A stretch of DNA of 64,000 nucleotides from Hypomyces perniciosus (lineage: Eukaryota > Ascomycota > Sordariomycetes > Hypocreales > Hypocreaceae). The stretch spans positions 310,001 through 374,000 of the forward strand of contig SPDT01000009.1 of the NCBI GenBank assembly GCA_008477525.1, in the 5' to 3' direction. Under the pieces are notes generated by a model. It was given only the letters and a program-made list of their open reading frames with translations, was not told the origin of the DNA and did no database searches. The position numbers were made by a program, and so were the translations under genes. Position 1 is the stretch's first letter. Every line of letters starts with the position of its first letter. Shown in pieces: positions 12,060-21,769 of the stretch.

Positions 12060-13030
12060 ACATGGACAAAGATGGCAGCTATGGAGTTTTGATATATATA
12101 TATATATATAGCCCAACAACTGGCCCGCCAAGGAAGCGGCTAAAGGGGTGCAGTAACGCTATAAATAGTGCAGGACTAGACCTGATACCTGATATTAATG
12201 AGTACCCCCTGCGTAAGAGGCGCCTGCATGTTGAGGTGAACCTTTGCACGCCGAAATGTCCCCGTCGAAAAGCGGTGGATTCGGATGACGGGTCACCACT
12301 AAGGCAGTTGAGGCAACTAAGCCTGGCGCACATCGAACCGCACAGAAAATTTCTGCGAGAAACTCTAGTGAATGTGACTGTTGCCTCGATGATCTGGGGA
12401 GTTTGTCGAGGGGGAATTGGCACTCCAAAACACACACACAACACACGCACACACCCGCACACAACGACTGGTATCGAGCGCGGGAACCGCGCTCCTGACA
12501 GAACCACGAAGCGGTGATTGAGTAATATAGGGACTAAAAGATACTGCGGATCATTTGATCATGATGCCAGCAGCCAAAAGCAACCAACGGTTACCTTCAT
12601 ACGCCTCAGCGGCTGTGTTCTCACAGGTGGGGTTATGTGTTGAAGGGGGAAGAAGGTTGTCTTTTATTAAACTAGGTCTATCTGTATGTCTTTATACTCC
12701 CGTGCTTTCCTAATCTAGTAGCTGCTTAAATAAGCGGCCAACCTTTCTCGGGTAAGCTAAAAGGAAAAATGCGGGTGCGTTGGGCATGTCAGTTACCCCC
12801 GACAAAGGAGACGTATTGCTCATGGGTTATATCGAAAAGCGGTGAATGCAGATGATAAGGAACTCACCGAAGACCAGAATCCAGCATGGCTTGCATCAAA
12901 GCACACCGAAAATCGGCTAGGCGCTTGCAGGCGCATATGCACTTGAATCCATCCAAGAGTTCCAAACTAAATGCATTCCTGCTGCCATCGATTATTGATG
13001 TTGAAAAAGGACCAGGATTTCTGCTCACCG
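12060..13030. other. Decayed duplicated sequence with simple repeats
   Basis: A 151-codon frame (12062-12517, plus) contains PPRKRLKG, EYPLRKRRLHVEVNLCTPK and SPLRQLRQLSL, which looks like real but decayed coding sequence. A similar block (TCGAAAAGCGGTG…GATGA…CTCACC) recurs at ~12830-12870. There is a (TA)n tract at ~12093-12109 and a CA-rich microsatellite at 12429-12464. The end of repeat E appears inverted at ~12400. I cannot assign a product. Confidence 0.3.
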
Positions 13031-13039
13031 AGCAAATTA

Positions 13040-13380
13040 ATGGGGTCGCGTATGTATGAACCTAGCAAGTCTTTCGTTGATCGTTCTGATCCTTGTGGGC
13101 TGTACGTACACGCCCCTATGCGCTGTCAGAAGTAGGGTATATACCTGACATGCGGGTGATAGGCGGGGAGCAACATCAGTTTCCACACCCTACGACGTCC
13201 CTGGTCGAGCTCGTTTCCGAGGGTTTCCCTTGGTATAACCCTTCCCACGTGAAGAACACCCAAGACACTCCAGTTTCTGGCACATACCCCTATTCTGGCG
13301 AGGCGAAACCGGGATAATCGTGGCTTGGTGCTTCGGCAGCTTCACTCTCAGCTGACCTCCAATACATTACAACCAAAGGG
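13040..13380 (+). repeat. Repeat F, longest copy
   Basis: The first part (ATGAACCTAGCAAGT…GATCCTTGTGGG, 13045-13115) matches 26425-26485 directly. The later part (13270-13380) matches 9330-9430 inverted. Together the copies outline a decayed element larger than any single fragment. It has no reading frame of interest. Confidence 0.5.
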
Positions 13381-13814
13381 CGTCTCCCTGGTTTTTTGAG
13401 AGGTTGGGTGGGAGTTGGTGGCACAAATTTGCGCCGTGGTACAGCCGCAATTCATGGAAATATCTGGTAGCAGAATGAAAGACCAATAGGAAGTAAGCCG
13501 AACCAAGCATGAGGCTGTCAAAGGGCGTGGTAATACTTCTTATAGCCTCAATCCTTATTGAGTATTAGACCAACACCAACCCGAGACAATCACTCTTTCC
13601 TTCTGTCGCATTTCTGGTGTTCGGAAAACACACGTTTAATCATGTGTTCCACCCACAACCTGTATCCACAACACAATTTCCTATGTTATGAAAAAGGCTG
13701 CCTTTAGCGCCCTCTATTTTCCTAGTTCTAGTAGATAAGCTTCAATTGAGAGGATTCCTCGCATATAACTATTGCCCTCAACGGCTAGATCTGATACATT
13801 CATTATAACGCACA

Positions 13815-14950
13815 GTCTTGAACCCTAGTTCCTTCAGAGAACGTGTGAGGCCCTCAGGCCCTTTTGCCAAAGGAGTAACGATCTTCTCAACCCATACAGA
13901 GCTTTCCGTAATCTCAGTGCAGTCCCTTGTTTCTCAAACCCGGGCGGTATCCTCATATGAACTTCATCCAATTTACAGTTAACGAATGCGTTCACTACGT
14001 ATAGTTGCTCGAGTTCCAGGTCATAATCTACTGCTATGGCCATCAGGACCCAAATGTCAAATGCAATATAATCTGCACTATCAGCTACAATTGCTGAGGT
14101 GTACACTTCACTTTTGCTGGCCTGGTACAACGGTTAACACCAAACGACATCTCGGCGAGAGTTGTGGCTCCGGGTGTTTGTTGTTGGTTCCCACGCACAA
14201 CGAGCTATCGCGTAGCACGGTTATGTAGTCAGTCTGAACACATCACAGTAATAGGGCGTTTCTAGGCACCTGAAGTTCCACTAAATTTGCTCTGTTCAGT
14301 GTGTCTGTTGGGACATCCTTCCCCATCATCATTAGTTTCCCTTCCAGTCATTTTATCATAGTTCTGTTTCACCTCACGTAAGATCACAGACCTTGATTAC
14401 CCAATTTCTCATCATTCCAACGACAAGACCGGCGTTGTCCAACACGAGCCGTGCTTTGCATTTAACGAGAAACCCGTGCTCATCCGTTTTGTATGTGAAA
14501 CCCCACATACAACCGAGAATTTGGCTGCCCTAGGTCTGCTTCCAAGAAACAATCCTTCTTGGTCATATTGTTCCAGGTGGTCTCGCTGTGCCTTGACAAA
14601 TTGGTCTTTGAATGGGTGGTTGGCAAGATCCTTCATCGTCTTCGGCGCCTCAGGGAGATCGCGTTTGTACAGCTTCTTCTGAAACTTCGTTGCTGCAACA
14701 AATGCCTCGTGGAATGCCGTTTCCACTCAAACTGGCTCGAAGTCTTAAAATATGTTGTAGAATGGCCATTTCTCCTTCAATTTATCAAGTTCCTCTTGAT
14801 CAAATGATTCGACTTGTGCCTGCGGCGGTACAGTTCTTTTCCCATCCCCTCAGGTTGAACAGGGAGGATAACCGCAAAAACAGCTTCTGGATCTTCATCC
14901 AGGTCCGGACCCGTCAACGGTGTGAGTCTCGCGTCCTCCAATGCTCTCCA
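13815..14950 (-). pseudogene. Ty1/Copia reverse-transcriptase relic
   Basis: Minus-strand frames give DPEAVFAVILPV and DARLTPLTGPDLDED near 14880-14940, then KRDLPEAPKTMKDLANHPF (14650-14700), then VNAFVNCKLDEVHMRIPPGF and LRLRKALYGLRR (13860-14020). This is the order of a Copia polyprotein from before the RT domain into its core. Frameshifts and stops separate the pieces, the catalytic D of the usual DVxTAFLNG block is lost, and no LTRs are visible. Typical Copia elements are ~5 kb; only ~1.1 kb remains. Confidence 0.8.
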
Positions 14951-15415
14951 CTGTTCCTCATGATCGTACGCATGCGCTAGAGGTTAGTGTTTGGTGAGAT
15001 ACGGTTCTCTTTATAAGTCTGCAGATATGGAAGAGTAAGGTTTATATGCGAGGCCGCTAGGCTATACTCTGAGACTGGCTTTTTTGTACCTCCAGCTCTC
15101 AAACAACGTCGATTCCGAGTCGTAGGGTATAAAATCCATAACCTGACCCGCGTCGACTGCATTCGGTGAAGTAGGTAACTCTGCCTAAATATTCCTCCTG
15201 GAGGTTGGCGCTCTTCCATTCCGTAGTATCCACTGAGAAGTTATTTCCTGCCACCGGCTGGTTGACCCTTGTATTTACAGGCCAATGCATTCCACTAACA
15301 TCTTAATCTTTATATCGCGGCGGGATGGTTTCCTAGTTACCTAGTTATAACTTATTACAAAATAGCGGGGTAATCGGATTAGAATAGCCGATATATGCAG
15401 AAAAATACACCTACT
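14951..15415. other. No gene supported
   Basis: This lies between the Copia relic and the OrsD-like relic. Short minus-strand frames (14977-15290) overlap each other in different frames; they may belong to the Copia polyprotein, but I cannot identify a domain. Confidence 0.3.
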
Positions 15416-16100
15416 TTAGTCTACGGGGGCATTACACTGAAAATCAAGTACCCTTATTTTTTCCCCGAACCCACTGACTTTTTCAGACTCGGTGGTTGTA
15501 CGGCGAATGGTATTATGTATCATTAGAGACTCGGCCGCCACGAGAATGTTATCCTCTCCAATAACACTATCTGATTTATCTCCGAACCTTCCTCCTCCCA
15601 CTCCAACGTCGGCATCAGCAGCAGCGGCCTCGTCCAGTATCCTCTTCGGTGGCAGCGCATACAACGACTTGATCTCGTCATCCCGCAGCCCCTTCATGTG
15701 AACCTGGAAGCCGGTCTAGATTAGCCACAGCACCCTCGACGACTTGGACCCTTTGAAATCCTGGACAATGCCGGCCTGCTCCTCGAGGTCGTATACTGCC
15801 ACCTTCACATCCTGTTTGAGCCTACCAGATAGTTCATCTTGCGGCTGCGTCAGTCCGATCTGTACCCTCTCCCTCTCCTTTTCTGCTGCCTCTGCCCCCA
15901 AGACCATAAAGGAGTCGATCCTACCCTTGGCTATGAAGTATGTCTGTAGCGTGCATTCATGCCATAGTGGCCGCCGCACCTCGTTATGGGTCTTTGCCGG
16001 CCTTCCATGCTTTGTTGTCATGTCGTGATGGTAAGTTGTGTGGCGTCGAGTTTCCTGCTGATGTCTCGCATGCCTGACAGAAGAAGATACGACTAGGTCG
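15416..16100 (-). pseudogene. OrsD/DUF3505-like relic
   Basis: One minus-strand frame reads RRHTTYHHDMTTKHG (a C2H2-finger-like tail), WHECTLQTYFIAKGRIDSF, then RLKQDVKVAVYDLEEQ, VLWLI-stop-TGFQVHMKG and DDEIKSLYALPPKR, followed by an acidic segment to 15416. A single TAG at ~15716 interrupts an otherwise continuous frame. The layout (finger remnant, 'LQTYF…F.V' segment, 'WL..TGF..H…L' segment) resembles OrsD-type (DUF3505) proteins, but this is from memory. Its beginning overlaps the last exon of the CENP-C-like gene in another frame. Confidence 0.4.
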
Positions 16101-17384
16101 TTCACAGTCATTTGTAATGCTATAAAAATTCTCTGAAAAAGCGAGTTAGACGTGAACTCCATCCCGGTTTTTTATGCGCTTGGAAAACTCACGTCTCGGC
16201 ACAATCCACATTCCTCCCTTTGATATGCGAAACCGCACCTCATTGATCCTCACTATGACCTTGCCATATTGCACGAAAAATACCATGTGCATCGTGCGCG
16301 AGTTCTTCGACTGCTTCTTCCCGCCCGGGGGAAGATCGACTATGCCTGCACCCATGAACGGCATCTTCAACGGCTTTGCAAACCGGAACGTCGCGCCGCG
16401 GACCTCTGACGTTTGTATGGCGCGCCCCGAGATAGCGATGCACTCGTCTATGACCTCCACGACTTGGTTGTCTGCCGGTGGATGTTCCTCGTGTTCTGGT
16501 TCCCAGAGGACGATCTCGCCTTCGATAATACCGGGGTTGAGTTCCCACTCTTCTTCCTCTTCTTCCTCTGGGGTAGGCTTTTTTGATTTGGGTGGTTTGT
16601 AGCCCCGTGAAGTGTGCTTAGTCGGTGGCGCTTCCTTGGGCACACGCATAACATCCTTGGTACTGGACAGGATGAATCCATCCGTGTTATGGAAAATGTC
16701 ATTTTGCTCCTCTTTCCCCAGAACCACCTGCTCACCCCGCCAGTAATCTACGGGCTTGTATGAGCGCCGACCTGATCTCGTCTGCGTCATCTTGTGAATA
16801 AACGATGCCTCACCCGCCTTTTTATCAGCGTCTGCGCTTGCGACTGCATTAGGTTTCCGTCTCGGCCTGACTTTGGACTTAGGTTTGCTTTCTGCCAGTG
16901 CTGCTGGTGATGGTGCTGCAATGGCTTTGCCGTTGATTGTCGGTTTTGCTTTTGATGGCCCGGATTTCCACACTGCCGGTCTCGTCGTACGTTGTTTCTT
17001 CCGAGTAGCCTTAACCTCTTGTTCCTCCAGCTGTCCTTCGTGTTCCTCTACGGTATCGGTGCCAGTCAATTTTCTTTGTGGCCGCCGTTTCTTCGATTTC
17101 TCATTTGACGGAGGATCATCTGATTGGAGATCCTCCTTCTGTGGCTGCCCAGACCTGGCGCCTATAATAAAACAAACGCCCAGATATCAGCTCTCCCTGT
17201 TTGGTTGTTCGTAATAGTGGGGGGAAACGAGCTCACTTGATAAAATCTCCACATCCCCACTGCCGGAGCTATCGTCTTCTTCGCTGGCGGACTTGCAGCT
17301 GCGTGGCGATGAGAAGATGGCCACGAGGGGCGGCTCAGTTGCGTCTCCGCGCTTCCCGCCGACGCCTAGAGCCATAGTCCCCAT
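15984..17384 (-). CDS. CENP-C/Mif2-like inner kinetochore protein
   Basis: Three exons: 17237-17384, 16193-17161 and 15984-16132. The introns are 17162-17236 (75 nt, GTGAGC…TATAG) and 16133-16192 (60 nt, GTGAGT…TTCAG). The frame is continuous for 421 aa. CENP-C binds the centromeric nucleosome and dimerises through a C-terminal cupin. Seen here: the CENP-C motif at ~177-193 (TRSGRRSYKPVDYWRGEQ); an acidic WELNPGIIEGEIV segment; and the Mif2 cupin at ~300-405 (FRFAKPLKMPFMGAGIVDLP, PPGGKKQSKNSR, MHMVFFVQYGKVIV, ISKGGMWIVPRQNFYSI, PSRIFFCQACE). The second splice restores VPRQNFYSI, which is broken in the raw frame. It is shorter than I remember for fungal Mif2 (about 600 aa or more), and the usual N-terminal Mif2 block is only weakly visible (LGVGGKRG). 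It could be the sole CENP-C or a divergent paralogue. Confidence 0.85.
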
Positions 17385-17869
17385 CTATTGCCACAACCGA
17401 GTAAGCCAGGCGCGGCCAATAAACGAAGAAGGCTATTTCACTCTGGAACAAATTTCGGGTTATTTAGTCGAGTATTTTATCGTCGGCGATAGCGTTTTGT
17501 GCTGAGTATCCTAAAAAAAGAAACCAGATTCTACTCCGTAATGACGTGTTGACGCGTTAGAGTTTTAGCGTGGGCAGGCAGGGATATTTATTCTCCAGCC
17601 GGTAAGTTTTTGGTGGGCCAATTTTTAAGGCGGCTCAAGCACGTGCGTGTCTCTTGTAGATAGTAGATCAGATAATAAATGCAGAGTAAACTGGGTTGGG
17701 CGAAGGAGCTTAGACCCATCGAAGAGCGATCACCCACACGCAGCGCTAAAATAGACAAACAGCCTGACTTGGCATTCTCAAAATCCTCCCTGCCCATAAA
17801 ATAGTAAAGACGCAGAAGTAAGTATATACATATACTATCAATCGAACAGATGCGAAGCTGTTGGAAAAC
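17385..17869. other. Upstream region of the CENP-C-like gene
   Basis: No gene seen. A TACTCCGTA motif lies at 17532-17540. Short frames here show no family motif. Confidence 0.3.
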
Positions 17870-18360
17870 CCAGTTACGTAGTCAGCTTGTTCACATCACG
17901 AAGATAGGGCGTCAGAATTCCACTCAATTGCTCCATGTCCTGTCCGTTTTTTTTTTCTCTTCCTTGGATTCTCCTCCCGCCATTTTATCATAGAAGCAGA
18001 ACGCCGCACGTTCTGTTTCACCTCACGTCAGACCACAGGTTCCCTTGCATACACATTTTTGCTTATTCCAACAACTAGACCGACGTTATCCGACAGAAGC
18101 CAAGCACTTATTTCTGGTCCCCGCCTCAGCTTCGGCATCCTCATCATCTTTTGGTGATCATCCTTATAAACCCTCGGGATCCTATAGTCACTAAGGGGCA
18201 GGGTATGTTCAATGCCATCGTTCCATTCTGTTCGTAAAGAGATTTTGTCATCAAAGCCCTCTATAGTCTGATATTGTAGACAACCATAGACGCATAACCT
18301 CGATTCTTCAGCATCCCCGAAAAAACAGTATGGGCATAATTCCGGCGCCTAGATGGCCAC
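17870..18360 (-). pseudogene. Second Copia relic
   Basis: Positions 17870-18120 match 14215-14470 block by block in the same orientation (ATTTTATCATAG, TTCTGTTTCACCTCACGT, ATTCCAAC.AC.AGACCG.CGTT). The extension to 18360 resembles Copia sequence preceding the RT domain (PLSDYRIPRVYKDD in one frame). There is no continuous frame and no LTR. Confidence 0.6.
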
Positions 18361-18806
18361 CAACCAGACCATGGGAAGCATGGCCACAGCCATCCTTAGC
18401 TGACTCCTTAGTTTAAGATCACGGGATCAATTTTATCGCAGGCGGCGTCTCCGGGCCCACCGGCGAGCCGCTTGGTGACTATGCCTCCATTTTGGAGTTA
18501 CCGATTTGATGACGATATGAATAGGATATTCTATAAATGCCCTCAGCTCTGAGGTGGCTAGGGTGGCGTAAGTATTTTGCAGCAGACCTTTGTTAATGGT
18601 AGAACCTTACCCATAGGTACCGAAAAATAAGTTGTGACGTATGAATCGACGACGATGGTATGATTGAGATTGTTCCTACATGGTACAACCGAGTCGGAGG
18701 ATTGCTATTATCCCGATTTTCATCTTCTTTAGTTGTGTTGCCAGCACTTGCGATATAGGAGACTATGGTTTTTGATCTAGTACCGGACAGGAGAGCCATT
18801 CATCAT
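18361..18806. other. No gene supported
   Basis: The stretch has short frames only. It probably continues the decayed retroelement sequence, but I see no diagnostic motif. Confidence 0.25.
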
Positions 18807-19127
18807 CTATTCCTTCTGGCTTAGGACAGGACTGGCTGGTAACTCTGCGTGATATATTAGTGGCGAACGATCACGACCGCCGTGGAGGTGGTCACAATGG
18901 TGATGGTGATGATGATGCTGGTGCATAATCTTTGACGTCATGCCCCGTTTAAGCCGACACCGCGAGCAGACATCATTCTCCGTTATGATGTTCCCACGAC
19001 CAAGGATTCGAAAAAGCCAGTTTCGCCAATTAAAGGTGCCGATAAAACCATGACAATAGTGATAGGTTTTGATCCGTGCTCTTTTGCAGTGGTTGCAGAT
19101 AACACAAACTTTCAGTTCCGAATACAT
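18807..19127 (-). CDS. Small zinc-binding-like protein
   Basis: A single frame of 106 aa starts MYSELKVCVICNHCKRARIK. Cysteine pairs CxxCxxC (8-14), a Cys near 25 and CSRC (~54-57) could bind zinc. NWRNWLFRILGRGNI lies between them. A run of seven histidines follows (residues ~72-78). The segment C-x-H-x2…NWLFRI…CxxCR resembles small unannotated fungal proteins, from memory only. It may be a fragment: upstream in the same frame 27 more codons are open before a stop. Confidence 0.4.
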   Translation of the reverse strand: MYSELKVCVICNHCKRARIKTYHYCHGFIGTFNWRNWLFRILGRGNIITENDVCSRCRLKRGMTSKIMHQHHHHHHHCDHLHGGRDRSPLIYHAELPASPVLSQKE

Positions 19128-19841
19128 TTTGGCGATATGCTTAATACACCATTGGAGTGTACTATACCAGAAGCAATGTCTTGTGTTTATACACTCAAGG
19201 CCAATTCCACTGTCCCTAAGTCTGTCATTAAACTTCGTTCTGAACGCGGACCCTTCATAGACAAGGTGGCTTGTGCAGTACCTTGTGCGTACCGTATCGT
19301 TCCGTAGTATGGGACCTCAAGGAATTTGGCCTAGCTAGCTTATTTGAGGTGAGATCATGTCATGACATATAAAAGGACATGTCAAGATCATAGGTTTCAG
19401 GCTATTGTAGACCATAAAATTAAGGCAATAGGGTCAGAATTGACCTTTGTTGCTCTTGTGCCACTGCATATTCCATCACTGCCAAGCTGAATCAGCAATA
19501 GTATGTACACGGTGGTTCGCAGAATGCAGTGGCAGAAGTCGCATAAGTCACATTCAGCCAAAAATGGCATTAATGTGAGAACAACAAAACACAGGAACCT
19601 GGACGCTGAACTTGGTATGTCGGTACGAAGTACTGTATATAAGCATGTATAGGTGCATCGGATATAATTATGTATATTCTGGCATTATTATTCTTTCTCT
19701 CATACATTGCCGTGTTCTCTATGTGCGGACATATATACTCCGTACAGATACTATGAATTACATATAAATGTAATTCGAATTTGCAGCTTTCCGCAGGCTC
19801 ACACCGTTGGCCCTTCCACGGTAAATTAAGCGCTGCCACAG
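19128..19841. other. No gene supported
   Basis: No coding motif seen. TACTCCGTACA lies at 19736-19746. The downstream part forms the promoter of the secreted-protein gene. Confidence 0.3.
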
Positions 19842-19847
19842 TATAAA
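19842..19847 (+). promoter_or_regulatory. TATA box for the secreted-protein gene
   Basis: TATAAA lies 34-39 nt before the ATG at 19881, which fits a short-leader fungal promoter. Confidence 0.5.
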
Positions 19848-19880
19848 GGTTGGCAAGCTCCTTGATGCTCAGTATCAGTC

Positions 19881-20459
19881 ATGTTTTCAATATTGGTTCT
19901 CTTATATGCTAGCCTTGCAGCCGGGCACGCATCTTGTTCTACAATTTCAACAAGCCTCACTACGACCACTACACAGCCAACTTCGACAATTATTGTAGGG
20001 AAGTCTACTTCTATAAGTGAGGCGCCATCAGCAACCTCGGCTATAGCGAACCAATCACCACATGACGACGGTGGCCGCCCTCATTGTTTCGATGATAAAG
20101 AGCTGCCTATCGAGGAGATAAAAGCTAATCTGTTTACCAAGGATTTTTGCTCTGGGTGGCGTACAAACATAACAATAGTTGGCGATAGCATTGTGGGAAT
20201 ATATCATCCCGGAAATGCGGCTTATGTGTATATGTATTCAATTAGTTGGGGCGATTGTTCAGATCGTCATTCTAAGATAAATTTCGAGGAATGCGGGAGT
20301 CTTATGTCTCAAAACTTCAAAAACTGTGAGCAGCCTCATTGACAGCGAAACTTAGGCTAATCACTCAGTAATATAGGTCCAAAAAGAGGAGGCTACGTAC
20401 ACGATGGTTGTATGAGTTACGGCCTCCAGGCAGTTCCTTACGACTGGTACAAAGCTTAG
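19881..20459 (+). CDS. Secreted cysteine-rich small protein, two exons
   Basis: Exon 1 is 19881-20325 and exon 2 is 20377-20459. The 51-nt intron has a GTGAGC donor, a GCTAATC branch point and an ATATAG acceptor. The product is 175 aa. Residues 1-15 (MFSILVLLYASLAAG) form a signal peptide. A Thr/Ser-rich linker (~20-60) is followed by a C-terminal domain of ~110 residues with Cys at CF, DFCSGW, GDCS, EECG, KNCPKRGG and DGCMSYG. Splicing is needed to produce the last two cysteines and replaces an early stop. No enzyme motif is visible. Size, secretion and paired cysteines fit an extracellular effector, adhesion or antimicrobial-type protein; that role is inference. No toxin family is recognised. 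Confidence 0.65.
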
Positions 20460-21767
20460 GCGCTTAATCCAATATAAATGGATTAATTGTATTGCGTTGC
20501 TTTGTTGGATTGATCACGTAGGACTAATTTGGAAGTATACTGTATAGATAACCAAGAAATGATTGAATTGACGGCTCTTGTGGTTGCAAACTGAGTCAGC
20601 AAAGCAGCTGTTCGAATACATGATGAACTACTAGCTGAAATACACTTAAAGATTGAATATAGTCCTGACAGATGCAGTTAAAATCATTAACAATAGATGA
20701 ACCTAGATGTTGTGATAGTCTTATCAGGATAATGACTGGGAGAATGACGGATCCGGCTGTGATCCATCGCCGAGTAGCATTTGGTGGTTGCGTTATCCGG
20801 TAGTGACCCATTACGATGACTGTTGCAAATATAGTAAGGCATCTGGCAGTTGAGTGACAATCATGTGCACACGTAAATATAATACATAATATCTAGATTC
20901 GAAAATCATGTATTGTAAGAGAGATGTATATACGCTACCTGAAGTTAGGAAATATAGACGACAATTGGGATGACATGAAGGTGGAAATCGGGTTTTATGG
21001 CCATATGAAACTATGATACATCATGGCGATTCATAGCCAACCGTAATTCTAGTCACATGATATGTCTCACGGCTCTATCCAATCGGGTCTCCTGAAACCG
21101 ACCGTTACCGCCGACCATTCGCTGGGGTTGACCCGTGTGCTGTAGTGTTACTTGCAATATTTCCCTCCAGCAACATGTCTTCTATACAGATGGGTCGCCA
21201 GGCTCCTATTAAGGTGTCAAGACAAACCCCTGCTGCTACTACGAAATAGGCACCGACCAAGAGCCTAGGGCAGCAGAACACCGAAACCCGGGGCCTTGAA
21301 TGAAGGTGGCTGGCGCAGAGCTTATAGCTATTCAAAATGCCTTGGAGGTTTTCCTAATGGAGCTACTAATCACATAAAAAAGTTTGGACATAGCATAGAT
21401 GACCAATTTGATTGATAAAAGAAAGGCTCTTGCTGTTGCTAACTAGGTGGGCAACTTAGCTGACTAAAATACATGGAAGCTATCTGACTAATTAAACGTG
21501 GAACTACCTACGGCACTGGGAATAGCTACTGCATATAGCCGGTGACAATAAAGCTAAGCTGCCACTGCTCAGGTCTGACTGTAATAGCTTAGTGGTTGTT
21601 TTGAACCATGTTGCTGCTTTGTTAGAATAAGTGACATGCCCAACCCGGCTAATACTTTTTCGCTTTCTACCTAATCTCGCAGCTGCTATTATACGCAACT
21701 TCTATATAAAGGGATCTAGTCTTTAGTTAGTTTCGCATCACCATCGCTCTTTTATTCATTGAATCGT
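20460..21767. other. No gene supported
   Basis: Minus-strand frames at 20596-20811 and 21105-21335 each contain a hydrophobic stretch (SVILPVIILI; LVGAYFVVAAGVCL), but they have no recognisable family and could be chance. Confidence 0.3.
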
Positions 21768-21769
21768 TA

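Noticed and set aside
12429..12464. CA-rich tract as telomere-like or regulatory repeat
   Set aside because: An irregular CA/CG microsatellite; no TTAGGG-type units.
16174..17214. Plus-strand ORFs at 16174-16602 and 16873-17214
   Set aside because: Antisense to the CENP-C-like exons, Ser/Cys-rich shadow composition, no motif.
18890..18925. Seven-histidine run as a metal-binding feature
   Set aside because: It comes from a GATGGT/GATGAT-type simple repeat and may be only a microsatellite in a doubtful ORF.
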